Of a DNA stretch of 64,000 nucleotides, positions 36,332-47,900 are shown piece by piece. Both the position numbers and the translations under genes were made by a program. Under the pieces are notes generated by a model that did no database searches, was not told the DNA's origin, and was given only the letters and a program-made list of their open reading frames with translations. Within the stretch, counting starts at the first letter, position 1. Each line of letters opens with the position of its first letter. The stretch is from Sipunculus nudus (Eukaryota; Annelida; Sipuncula; Golfingiida; Sipunculidae): NCBI GenBank assembly GCA_026874595.1, contig CM049307.1, positions 93,284,330-93,348,329 of the forward strand. Direction: 5' to 3'.

Positions 36332-38302
36332 CTGAAATGTAAAAACAGGATTTAGTCATATATATAAGCTGTTATTTATTTAGTTGTTATAGTATAATTT
36401 TCTATTTTGGGCTAAAGTTGAATTAAGAATAAAGCCAAAGGAAGTTATATAAACTGCCTTCAAGTATATTTTACATAATGTGGTCACGAATGACATTTAT
36501 ACCAATCGTATTAGATGCAAATAGAAGATTTTCTTAAAGAGGATAAAGTAAGATATGTGGTAAACATAAATTAATTATTAAAAAGAGAGCAGTTTGGCAT
36601 ATTGCGTGAATTTTCTTTGAATTTTTCAGATGTTCGCTGTTTCGATTATATGTACGCTTAATTAGAAAAAGTCAATTTTATACAAATTTTTATATTTACA
36701 AAATACCGGAAATTTCAACATTTTCTTTATAAGATAAAATTATTTTTAAAAAAGTAAGAATACCAAACACGTCCCCACCTAATTAAATTTATCAGCTATG
36801 CCCAGTACAATAATCTTGGCAGTTTCACTTTGAGGTACAATGCCTCAGCTTCTTAGCAAGCGATTGGTCATGCCTGCCGCACTAGGCGTATTCAGGATTG
36901 ATTATTTGCGGCGTAAAGACAGCATGATAACTTTTCAAAGGATAGTTATAAAGAATACAAAGACAAAAGGAGCTATGACTGCTGTGATTATAAAACATAC
37001 AAAAGTAAAATTCTTGGCTGTTGGAAATTTTGCTTTATATAAGCTGCATATGAAAAAGAATATTTCTTTAAAGTATTGCATGTTGTAAAAAAATACATTA
37101 TTGAATGGTTTTAAAATTTATAAGTCAATGTCCTTGTGGTTTTCAAGGAACAGATACTCATAGTTTGTGAGCTAATAATTGAACCATGTGTTTAACTCTT
37201 CACCACGCATTCAGCATAAACCAGTCTAAATTGTCGCTAATTAATCAAAGCTTCCCGGTCCGGACGCCTATCACAAAGCACGAACGGTAGTCTTTGGTGG
37301 TGGTCTTTTCCAATAAAAATCTCGATCAAAGCTAGCCTTTTTCTTGTTGACCGGCCAACCTTAAATAATGATTGTGTTATTTATTGAAATAAACAACAAT
37401 TTTGACTGTATATTTCCAAATAACTTCCCGATTGTCAACAAATCTCGCTGGTCCCCGGGCTGTCTCTATTACCAATGCAGGTCATTCGAGGTTATGACCT
37501 TGAGCGCCATCTCTTTTCAGATAGATGAATAAAAATATAACTCGCGATGTCTGTCCGCTTCAGAGGATTGTCACTGGACTGGACACGCAGGCGATTTGGG
37601 AAAGTTTTTCCGTTCTAAGGGATAGTGTGTTCTCTGTTTTACTGAGTTTACGTTCATCATTATATAAAGGCAAAATTGAAGGGAATAAGATTTAATGTCC
37701 TCATCAGGGAGTTGTCCGCAGGAAGGAGTGTCACAGTTTATTAGGAATAAACGTGTGATACTATAAATTCATCAGAATGGCAGAAAATTAAACTTTAAAG
37801 TGAGATTTTTAAAATTTGGACTGTGTAAATATATTTAAACTGATTAAAATTCAATCATTACAATCGGTGCACAATATTAGATCTTCAGCTTTGGAGTCCT
37901 TCAATGCATCTACATAATAGGTTGCACAGACATAACCTTTTTATATATTTCAATTTCACCTGTTGGCTAGTTGTGAGGCAACACCAACTGCAGTTAGGAA
38001 AATCAGTTTGTATCTGATAAGATTACTGTAACTTTGGAATTGTCAGTCAGAACAGGACAGGATATTAAGTTTCCCTTATTGGCTCTTTTAAAGCCGCTGG
38101 CTAAAGGTCATATGATCTCTTCTAAAAAAAATTTCTTCCTAAAAATGATATAACAGTTTTTTGTACCAAGAAAGAATTCGATTGTCTGATGAGGAGTTTT
38201 GTGTTTCCTCAATCAGCTTTCACAGTAGTAGCTGACATCATGGTGGATACCTTCTGTACCATATTGCAGAGTTTCGTCGAATAAAGAGACATTCGACATA
38301 CA

Positions 38303-38735
38303 TATTGCTCAGTCCCACAGTGTGTGTCTGTATGTGAGTATACTTCGCAGTTCTTTGCATATGTCTGTCTGTATGGCTGTTCCTGCCGTAAGCTTTGATT
38401 TGGCAAGCTTATTTCTCCTTTAGATTTACCTCCTATACTCCTATAGGTTTCTCTGTCAATACGAATGTTCGCATTGGAAACTTTGCCTGGGAAAGCATGT
38501 TACCAAACACATACATTCGTGTTAACATAGTCTGACCAGTCTGTCTTCAAACGCAAGGGCGCAGCCAGGATTAAGGAGGCCGGGGGGGGGGGGGGGGGGG
38601 GGCTGGGATGCCGTAGCATATCTGCTAGCCAACGCATGGACCCACGCATATATATTTGAAAAAGTATACGAATCAGCCAAATTCGGCATCCTCATAATAT
38701 AAATTTTTAGCTTAAAACAAGAGGAAAAAGTTCCC
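38303..38735 (+). repeat. Dispersed repeat, copy 2 (with poly(G))
   Basis: Homologous to 31466-31920 in the same orientation; the poly(G) tract has grown to about 21 residues. Both copies lie in introns of the same inferred gene. Confidence 0.85.
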
Positions 38736-39149
38736 TTTTTCAATATATTTTTACTGCAGATGACAGTCTAATGAAATTTAATGTTAACAAGACTGATATT
38801 TTTATATATTTAATATAAATATTTATTTTCATACAGTTTTTAGTGTCTTGAAAGTTTTCCCTCAATATTACATGCAACATATGATTAGCGGATGGGGTGG
38901 GGCTGGGGGTTGGGGGCATGGCCTCATGCGGTAGCCCGCACCCCCCCCCCCCCCCCGGCATCCCCAAACTGAAAAAAAAATCTGAGCAAGGTTATTGTAT
39001 TGAGTGTAAGTATTGTTATGAGTGTAATTTTTATTATTTTGTCATTAATAAGTGATGAAATGTTAAGATTATGTAAATATTTATTCATAAATAATCAGTA
39101 TAATAATAATAAATTATTATTTCAACATGTTTAAAAGTAATAATTGTTA

Positions 39150-39207
39150 TAGTAGTAGTAGAAGTAGTAGCACTAGTAGTAGTAGTAGTAGCAGTAGTAG
39201 TAGCAGT
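39150..39207. repeat. (AGT)n microsatellite
   Basis: Imperfect AGT/TAG units with occasional GCAG and CACTAG interruptions. Confidence 0.9.
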
Positions 39208-39278
39208 TGTATATCATAAAAAAAATCATAGAAATATTGGCGGTAGACCAGAACTCTGTGACAAATTAACGTGCTCAC

Positions 39279-39510
39279 CGAATCGATAGATGTAGACTGT
39301 TGACTAAAAGAAAGTCGACATCAAGAACTTGAGACAAGAGAAGTTCACAGGTTCCGTTGTTGAAGGCATTCAGAGCAGGGCATGCCGGCAGCTGATTGCA
39401 TTGCAACAAACATTTCATTGGCATGGTGCCGCAGCGTGGCTGTTTCATTTCGATTAGGTTTGTTCGGGTGGCAAAAGCTCTCGATTCCTTCTGTCGGTCG
39501 TAATGCCGGC
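39279..39510 (-). CDS. PAN/apple-like domain exon of a secreted protein
   Basis: The minus-strand frame is open throughout: RAFATRTNLIEMKQPRC, then MPMKCLLQCNQLPACPALN, then AFNNGTCELLLSQ. The spacing C..C...C...C....N...CELL matches the PAN/apple fold, in which these cysteines form disulfides. A likely acceptor is GTGTACAATAG (phase 1), and the donor ATTCG|GTGAGC is a strong consensus (phase 2 in this frame). No in-frame stop interrupts it. PAN modules in secreted invertebrate proteins bind proteins or sugars; the ligand here is unknown. It probably belongs to the same gene as the linker and CTLD exons, but the phase-2 end does not match the linker's phase-1 start. Confidence 0.65.
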
Positions 39511-40427
39511 CTATTGTACACACCCCAAGGGTGCCTTAGTAACAGAAAGCGATGACATGATCAGATAAATTATAATAATTCATATACTCTCATGCAGACA
39601 TCTGGCTAGGTATTGATCAGTTATTTATCACTACCAGTCAGTGAATAATTAATGCAGCCTATTATTTTATATGACAATTGTTTAAAACCTGCATAATTAC
39701 CCACCCCTCAATTTACACACTCCGCGCCTTCTACCCGCCCTCGACAGCTGCGTTCCCTAATTTATACGTCCCAGAACACATACGCAAACACATCAGAGTT
39801 TAGCTGTGATACTGAGACTGAATATGGAAATGTTTAGAAGAAATAGGATATTAAAATGTTTATTTTTTATCAATCCCCGCCAACATATTTCTGGTGTTTT
39901 GTACATATTCTACGTGATCATTACAAAAAGAAAGCAATTTAGGTGATTCTTTATCATACGGTTACGATTTTTTCCTGTTAACAGATGGCCGAAAGGACGA
40001 CGGACAAGAAGTGATCGCTACAGCTCCGTTGACTCTCAGTCAACTGAGCTTAAATGAAATTAAAACAAAAAATAAATAAAGTTTCACAAAAGGGTAAAGT
40101 CTTAATGGCTTTAGCAAAACAAAATCTATACAGATTCATTTAATGATATGAATTAATGATAGTGAATGAAAAGAAATCTAATGAAGCAATATTTTTCATC
40201 ATACATCTGCTTTGTATCAATAAACTAGTAGGGATGAGAATTATATCTATTTAAGTACATGTTATTCTTATTAACAAATTCCAAATTTTATGACGTTTTG
40301 CGACCCAGGCATTACGTAAGAAAGCTTACAACCGTGTCACTAATATTGTGGCTGCGCCTCAAATTTAATATAAAATAATCCATCACCAAAGTTTGAAAAA
40401 TAAACATTTTATTTGGAGTTGCTGCTG
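39511..40427. other. Stretch upstream of the PAN exon
   Basis: A signal-peptide exon would be expected on the minus strand here or further up, but I could not identify one. No repeat structure was noted. Confidence 0.4.
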
Positions 40428-40968
40428 GTATGACGATCCAGTAAGGCTGCTTTGTCTTTTTCAGGGTATGAGAATCCGAACAGATTGTTTTGTCTTTGTC
40501 ATGGTTGCTGTGTTGTTTTGCCTTGGTCATTTTATGAGGATCCAGAAAGATTACTTGGCCTTGGTAATGGTATGAGGATCCAGTAAGATTGTTTTGTCTT
40601 GGTCATTTTATGACCTTCCATAAATATTGCATTGCATTGGTCATGGTATTAGGCTCCTGTCAGACTGTTTTGTCTTGGTCCTGGTAAAATGATCCAGTTT
40701 GATTGCTTTGTCCTTGTAAAATTATATTGCCTTGGACCCCAATGATTTTATCTTGGTCATAATATTAGGATCCAGTAAAGTTGTTTTGTCTTGGTTATGG
40801 TATGAAGATCCAGGAAGATAATTTAGTCTTGGTCTTGGTATGATGTTCCAATAAGATGGTTTTGTCTTTGTCACGGTATGAGGATCCAGCAAGATTGTTT
40901 TGTCTCGGTCATGGTATGAGGATCCAGTAAAATTGTCTTGTCTTGTTCATGGTTGAGGATCTAGTAAG

Positions 40969-40971
<3 letters not shown>
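40428..40971 (+). repeat. 37-38 bp minisatellite
   Basis: About fourteen units with consensus GTATGAGGATCCAGTAAGAT followed by TGTTTTGTCTTGGTCATG. Outer units are more diverged, and one unit near 40690-40745 is expanded. It lies 5' of the PAN exon with respect to the minus strand. Open frames over it are by-products of the repeat period. Confidence 0.9.

Positions 40972-40972
<1 letters not shown>

Positions 40973-41021
<49 letters not shown>
40973..41021. repeat. (TA)n microsatellite
   Basis: About twenty-four TA units follow the minisatellite directly. Confidence 0.95.
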
Positions 41022-41025
<4 letters not shown>

Positions 41026-41335
41026 GACATGAAAACAGGACCAAGGAAATGTTAGTTCTAAGGATGTACGATTCCAATTCGTTTTCTCTTTTTACTTTGT
41101 TCCAGACTTCCAGTTGTGTTTTTTTCTTTGATATGCTTAAGTTGTCTATATAAATACCATTAATTATCATTCAGTTTTTGTAAACCATGCGTTTATTTGT
41201 GAATATAATAAGAGTATAGTATATTGTACGGCATGTATACTGATTTGATTGACTGCGGCAGTATCTACTGCGTATTAATTAATAAGTATAGATGTATTAC
41301 TTATAATAATAATATGCTTATATAAGCTAAATAAT

Positions 41336-41337
<2 letters not shown>
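41022..41337. other. AT-rich spacer
   Basis: No feature was recognised. Confidence 0.5.
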
Positions 41338-41369
<32 letters not shown>

Positions 41370-41375
<6 letters not shown>

Positions 41376-41446
41376 GGAAAGGGTATACACAGAAAAGTGG
41401 TTCACTGCCAGTGAACCACTTTTCCGTGTATACCCTTTCCATCTAT
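41370..41446. repeat. Near-perfect 38-bp-arm palindrome made of a SINE tail
   Basis: Arms 41370-41407 and 41409-41446 are inverted copies with one mismatch and a one-base centre. Each arm is CAGTGAACCACTTTTC(C/T)GTG continuing to TATACCC, the tail seen in the SINE fragment at 15281-15311. A TA array precedes it, and (CT)n plus (TA)n follow at 41480-41571. Such a compact palindrome would extrude a strong hairpin. Confidence 0.9.
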
Positions 41447-41478
41447 AAAACAATGAACCAGCATGGCTATTCATCTCT

Positions 41479-41564
<86 letters not shown>

Positions 41565-41610
41565 TATATAATGCGTTTAGCCGTGTTAGTCCCTTAGTGT
41601 ACAGATAATA

Positions 41611-41863
41611 GAATGAAGACGCCTTAGTTTTGACTAACTGTTTAATTCAACCACGAGCTGGGTCAACATGATACAAATTCAGAGTGGCCAATCACAGATC
41701 CATTACACTATACCATGCATTATGGTCATTAGAAATTGTTTATCTAACATATATATACAGCCGATTTCTTTACCATTCCACTTGACACCTGATGAAGAAG
41801 CTATAAGCTTCGAAAGCTCGTGGTTGAATTAAACAGTTAGTTAAAACTAAGGCGTCTTCATTC
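41611..41863. repeat. Inverted repeat with 49-bp arms enclosing a CTGATGA-hairpin-GAAA motif
   Basis: Arms 41611-41659 and 41815-41863 match at 48 of 49 positions, separated by 155 bases. Just before the right arm lies CTGATGA (41789-41795), a hairpin GAAGC/GCTTC (41797-41811) and GAAA (41812-41815). The whole unit sits between (TA)n (ending 41571) and (TATC)n-(TA)n (41866-41974). It is next to a Penelope-like element remnant, and such elements are known to carry hammerhead-type motifs in their terminal repeats. Confidence 0.8.
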
Positions 41864-41865
41864 TT

Positions 41866-41977
<112 letters not shown>

Positions 41978-41984
41978 ATATAAG

Positions 41985-42848
41985 TTCGTTACCTTGCGTC
42001 AACAGAGGGCTCGATCCGTATACCAGAGAGCATAGATAATGTAAAATTTATCAAACAGTCCGAGAGTTTAGCTCATGATCGATTTATGACACTACGGTCC
42101 GTTTTGCCCAGAAGGCTCTTCAGGTGTGGTTATGAGTTCGGTGTGCTTACAACGGATATTGCGTGCACAGTTGGATTTGGGGTGCGCTGGAGCGTAACGG
42201 ATATGAGTTGCCTAATTGTTAACGAGGAGGAACTTGTTTTGGTGTCTGCATTTGCTTATTAATTCTGATCTTGTGTTTAGTATTGAACATTTTCGTCTGG
42301 TTATGATAAATAGTTTTTCCCACAGGCATAACTGACAGCGTTTTGTGATATTTGAATAGGAGTTGGCCTGTTTTAGGATGCTCCATTTAAGTTCGAACTT
42401 AATGTTTTTTTCGCGTAACTGCCAAATGTATTTACTCAGCTCTGTTTCTTTACATTTATGTTGAAGCTTGAAGGAACTCTAATGATTATACCACCGTTTT
42501 TTGAATTCCGTATCGCAAGCACCTATGTATGTTTTAGTGACTTTTTGTGTGATAACGGTGGCTTCGTATGCGATGTTTTTTGTAAGACATCGACCCTGCA
42601 GGGGGCAATCATCAGGTTTTCGGCAATTGCATTTGTTCTTTTCTTTTTTCTCTTTGCTTAGGACTGTTTTATTATGTGCGCTGATGGTGTTGCCAATATT
42701 GTCCATACAACTGTAGCTCACCTTAACATTGTTGCGATTAAATATTGGATGGAGAACGTGCCCTTCCGGGAAATGTTTGTCTAGAAGTAGTAAGAAGCGC
42801 CTTCCCACTCTCGTTGAGACGTGCTTACTAAACGGGGGGTTAATCGAT
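41985..42848 (-). mobile_element. Penelope-like retroelement, 5'-truncated
   Basis: The minus strand holds the end of the coding region (42845-42212) and a 3' flank running to the TA array at 41974. The 3' flank contains ACCTGAAGAGCC...GGGCAAAACG, a short hairpin similar in style to motifs near retroelement ends. The 5' end is cut off where locus C of the large repeat family begins. The reverse transcriptase core is absent. Confidence 0.75.
42212..42845 (-). pseudogene. GIY-YIG endonuclease domain of a Penelope-like element
   Basis: The frame opens with NPPFSKHVSTRVGRRFL, the linker after the reverse transcriptase, then HPIFNRNNVKVSYSC. A Cys-rich segment CNCRKPDDCPLQGRC and NIAYEATV...KTYIG follow, giving the GIY-equivalent and YIG motifs. 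KKRWYNH carries the conserved Arg, and ELSKYIWQL supplies the catalytic Glu position. [13 protein letters not shown] and [15 protein letters not shown] end the domain before TAG at 42212-42214. One in-frame TAG (42479-42481) is the only interruption, so the copy is quite young. The domain nicks target DNA in Penelope retrotransposition. Confidence 0.88.
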
Positions 42849-44890
42849 TATTTAAAACGGTTTTTAACATGTATTCAGCACGGGTCGGCTAAGTAACATT
42901 TCTCAAACGATAGGCTTTATGGCTTAATTTCGTGCAAGTCCAGACGTTGCATGTTGATGATATTTCTGTTTAATGGCCAAGTTCAAACTTGGCAGGATTT
43001 CATTAATATTTTTTTTTTTGAGAATGAACATTTATGAGTATGGAATATTCCTGATTTGGTTATAGTCTGGTGAAACTGCTATTCGTCTGTATTATTATAA
43101 TCATTTCACTGTCTGTGGCCACTAGTCTGAGACACTATATAGATATAAAGATATCCAACGTCAATTTTAACAGCAAATTCCCTTGTAATTTTTGCTTGTT
43201 ATTTGCTTATTGAGAAACTGCTTTCCTTTGATGAGTGTTTACTCAACATTAAGCGATTCTAATGAAATGATATAGTCATATCTTCACGAACCGATAGCCC
43301 GCTTTCACTAAACTTTCCAGAATGACCAGGAATCAGGTAAATTTTGATGTGAACATCAGCTGTCAGTTTAATTTTTACTATTAAATTTGCATAAAATTCA
43401 TTAAAGATTAAACATAGATTAAACAATCGTAGACAAGATTGCACAAAGAGAAAAGAAAATTGAGCACACCCAGTTTAAAGATAAACCTTTTGATTCATGA
43501 GAGCCTTCCGTGAGTTATAAGACAAATGATCTAATTATAGTGATCAAGTACTATGCAGACTTATTGACGAAACTAGTTTCTCAATAAACGAGGGTTGAGG
43601 CTGTGTGACATTGAATTTTCCTTGTGAACAATACATCCAGCACCGTTACAAACCTTATAGTCTGATTTTTAGGGTACTCGAAATCTTTGTTTTTGACCAG
43701 ATATTTTTTTCGCAGAATATAATCACATGTATGACGGTTATTATTTCTGTTTTGCTTACAGGACTTTCATTCCAGCGGTCACTTTTATATTCATATTATA
43801 CGCGTCAGGCACTGGTTACCGTCAAATCACAATATAAATAAAGGTGAGCACGTTCAAACATGTCGCATTAAATTAAAAGACCTGAATCTCTCTTCCTGTT
43901 ATTCTAATGTAAAAACATACAAAGCGAGTAATAATATCAGGTCTTTCCTCTTTTATATTTCTTACTCATTTTACTTTTTATATACATATGAATATTATTT
44001 CAGATGAAACACACGCACATATAAATACCTATAGCACATTAACGCATTCTAAATATAAACTGGTGTAAAATACTTCAAGAAGACGGCCAGTGCTATATGT
44101 TGTACCCCATGATAAACACATTTATACAAACTATTTTGTCTCTAGTTTTAATTTTTAATTATCTTTGATTACTAATTTACTTTATTACACCCTTGGGAAC
44201 ATATATGTATGTTTTGCACCTTTATAAGGGGCCACCTTATAGTCTGAATGCTTTCCCAAATTAAAGCAAACCACAGCTTTCTCACGCTGTTAACAATATC
44301 TGGCAGGAAAAGGGTGAAATGCCCAATTGTTTCCCAGAAGTGAGGACTATGATTGATTTTCATACTTGGTATTTGTAATTATATGTGGTGATGATAAGAG
44401 ACGCGCATGTTGAAACATTGGACAACAAACTGCGATGTATCTATCGCTGTTGTGCAAGCCGAAGGCCGCCCAAAATAAAAACATATTAATCATACGATTG
44501 CAAAAGTTCATACATGCAAGCAAGATCATGTTGCCTTATCCAAATGTAGGAAAAAACAGGGTATTACGGAGCCAGCTCGACAAGTCTCTTACCGTATGTC
44601 TCAATTCATAAATTTTCAGAATGTGCAAATATGTGAGACATATTTTCCTTAACGTTCAAATGGTTATCAACAAAATATGAATTAACCATAAAATACATGA
44701 AATACATGTTTAGATAGTCGCAGAATTTACAAAATATACGTCTTTTATAGGTTTTTAAAAAAAATAATCTAAAAATTTTCTTAATGTTAAAAATCTTTTT
44801 GTGTTTGATATGTTGCAACGTTTTTTGTTAATTCTAATGTATTAATGTGGAATGTTGGGATATGCATTTATTGAATTTTGAGGCGGGCAA
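42845..44890 (+). repeat. Large repeat family, locus C, alpha arm
   Basis: Collinear with 1563-4137. It lacks the block equivalent to 3120-3490 and everything after GAGGCGGGCAAG, where it jumps to the start of the beta arm. The join to the Penelope remnant is abrupt. Confidence 0.85.
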
Positions 44891-44915
44891 GGTGATGAAT
44901 TACGCCACTTTTAGA

Positions 44916-47900
44916 CAGGCTGAGGGAGTAGGCCGGATGCAGGTTTCACCTTGGTAGATTTTTATTCGTTCTTACAAACTTAATAAAGTGACATATAAAA
45001 CATGTCAAAGAAATGTTAAAAAAACACGATGATGTTCAATATTTTGCATGTTGTTAGGGATATACGTGAAATGAGGTACAATCGTCTTTGGATGGTTTAA
45101 TTTAGAAGAGTCATTTATAACATTAAATGAGAGTAAAACTTTGTTTTATGTTTCTCCGAATCGAGACTGAGTGTAAGCATGAAAATTCACGCATACACCT
45201 GATAAATTATTGTTATCATGAAGAATTTACTTCCGATATTACATCAGTTATTTAAAGATTTTATAGTTAACGAGTAACCTACAATTTAAAGTCCCTGACG
45301 TGGGATGATTCCAAACCCGTGTTTGCATTCACATATTCGGCCCATATTTCAAGGTTCATCACTGCATACGTAACCTTACATTTTTGATTTTTCCTTGAAA
45401 AAGTTCCTGATTAACTATCACGTACCGGATCCACACGCAAGTCTTATCGATAATTCATTGGCCCATAACCGAAATACCCTGACAGTTTCAGGAGATTCTG
45501 TTCATAATTGCGTTAGCTATAATGTGAACAAATGCATAAACACATACACACGAGAGGGGATAAAGCATACCCTACTGGCAGAGGCAATCAAAGGTGGAGA
45601 GATTGTCGTCCGTCATGCAGTTCATGAGTTCCACACGTTTGCGGTGGAAAAGTCTTAAAAAGTGGTGTGAAACAACATGTGTGGTCCCCAATGATTATAT
45701 TAATATGGTGGCGTGTGGTACATAGAAAAATGTGAGTCACGATGTAGCAACCAGATGATTGGATCACAGGAGAGTTCTGGAACAAAGGCGACCAGGAAAT
45801 TAATACTAGCAAATAGCTAAGGGCCTCTGTCAGGATATGATAACTGCCCTATCTCAGGTGTACAGAACATGGTGATTCAGGTAATTTACAAAATTTAGTG
45901 AGTCTTTCTAGCTTTGCCCTTTAACAAATTCAAGTCTTTTATGAACTTTTAAGTAAAGTTGCTTTCAAACAATTTAACTAAAGGACAAAAAAGATAATAC
46001 CTTTCCCATTAGCGGCAGTATAAACAAAATTAAATTGATAAGCTCGCAATAGATTCTCACATTTTGCTGCAAAGCTGCCATTGAGGTCTTCGTTACAAAT
46101 GCCACGTTTTGTGGTTTTTGAGTGCTCGCACGATTATGAAGGCCAGGGTTAATTTTAGCAATTGCTTCCGTATTCGAAACACATCTGTCATACATTGGTT
46201 ACTGTCCAAACATTAAGTAAACAAATGAATGCACCTTCAAATATGTCACATTTCCCAAAATTCAAATTTAACGAAAAGGTTAAAAATCAACCTGACCTAA
46301 ACCTTATATGATGGTTATTTATACGAAATAATCACGTCTCTCTTCTACTTTTCTTATGCTTAATACCTTATATATACAACACATGCAGGTCACTAAACAT
46401 ATACAAAGAATATATACATATCTATATAACATGATAGTTTATTGATGGTTATTACCAAACCAACCACCGTGGCCAACACTTGTTTCTGTCAGACATTTCG
46501 TACAGTCTCTGACTGCTGACTGACTGATGATAATGGATTGTAATAACGAGCGGGTGCTGGGTTCCTTGGGGGAAGGGGTCTTAGCCAAGGAAAGGAAAAA
46601 AAATGAGTAAACAACGTGTCAAGACCGTGAGAAATTATTATAACGTGATGGTCACAGCACACGTTAAAGGGACCTATTAACATTTAGGTACCTTTTTTCG
46701 GAGGTATCGATATTGAGATTCGCGCAGTAAATCGACCGAGCCATCCTAATGTTTTTTTTTCACATTTTTTCGCCACTGACCGATCCTTCCATCAAATTTC
46801 ATCGAAATACAGCGTGAACTTTCGCAGATATAGCTCTGACAAACTAACATACAATCTTACACACAAACACAAACACGGCCGATCACATAACCCCCTGCCA
46901 GCGTTGAAGGCCGAAGTAATACAGTCTCTGCAAGTAGAGAAACATAAAAAGGCCGACACGAACAATTTAAGTTTGATTTAAGCCACGGTCTAATTTTTTT
47001 ATAAAGATATAATTTTGAAACCTGTTTCACGGTAAATCCACAGGGTAGTTTCTATTGGTCCTCTGTGTCCTTTGACCAACAAAATACAAACTTTGGAATT
47101 TCGCCACATCGCATGTGAGCCTGCCTGAAGGGATTTATATTTTAGGATTTATATTTTTCAGTTATTTCTTTGTTATTTAACAGGAAAATAATAACAATAT
47201 GAAACGTACTCAATTACTCTAGCAAAAAAGAACCCTTCCCAGTGGAGTCTTATGTTAATTGAAATGCTAGACCTTAAAAGGAAGAAATTCCGGCAGGTAT
47301 TTGGTCTAATGATGACAATAGTTGCTTTTCTGTCTTTAAGTGTTTGTTGTAATGACAAGAGCCATTAAATGCATGATTTAGCAAACACTTTTACCATGTG
47401 CTGCGATGTATCTATCTCATGACGCTGGTTGTTGTCTAAAATGAAAACATATTAGTCATACAGCTACACAAGTTCAATACTTGCTAGCAAGATAATGATG
47501 CCCTCGAAAATAGATAGAAACATACAGGATATTACCACACCGGCTCGTCAGGTCTCAAATCGTTAAATTAATGAATCTGCTAAGAATTGAGAAAATATAA
47601 TAAATACCTGACATATTTGCTTTAACGTTTACATTTACAGTAAATGATGAATTAATCATAAAAGACCATAAATATAGGTTAATGTTTTCTATTACCTAGG
47701 AATCCTGCAAATACATAATACCCCTGCATTAGTATCCTGATCAACCTGCCGATTGATTTTTCATGTTATCTTTTTTTTTATGATATCCTAAATGATTTTA
47801 AAAAAAATATAAAAAGGGCATTATTAAAAAAAAAAATCTTTAAATAGGCTAATTTAAAACTAAATAAAATATCTTAAACGTGAGTATGTATCCCTGGGAA

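Larger units (their letters stand above)
36332..39278 (-). other. Inferred intron between PAN and linker exons
   Basis: Starts at GTGAGC after the PAN exon. It contains the second copy of the dispersed repeat, poly(G) at 38582-38602, a poly(C) run at 38940-38956, and an (AGT)n microsatellite at 39150-39207. An exon that converts phase 2 to phase 1 would be needed here but I did not find one. Confidence 0.4.

Noticed and set aside
41789-41815. Calling a canonical hammerhead ribozyme
   Set aside because: One extra base lies between CTGATGA and stem II, and the cleavage-site base would be G; I report it only as a hammerhead-like motif.
45395-45658. 87-codon plus-strand frame in locus C
   Set aside because: The homologous part of locus A (7420-7690) is broken by stops in the same frame, so there is no sign of coding selection across this frame.
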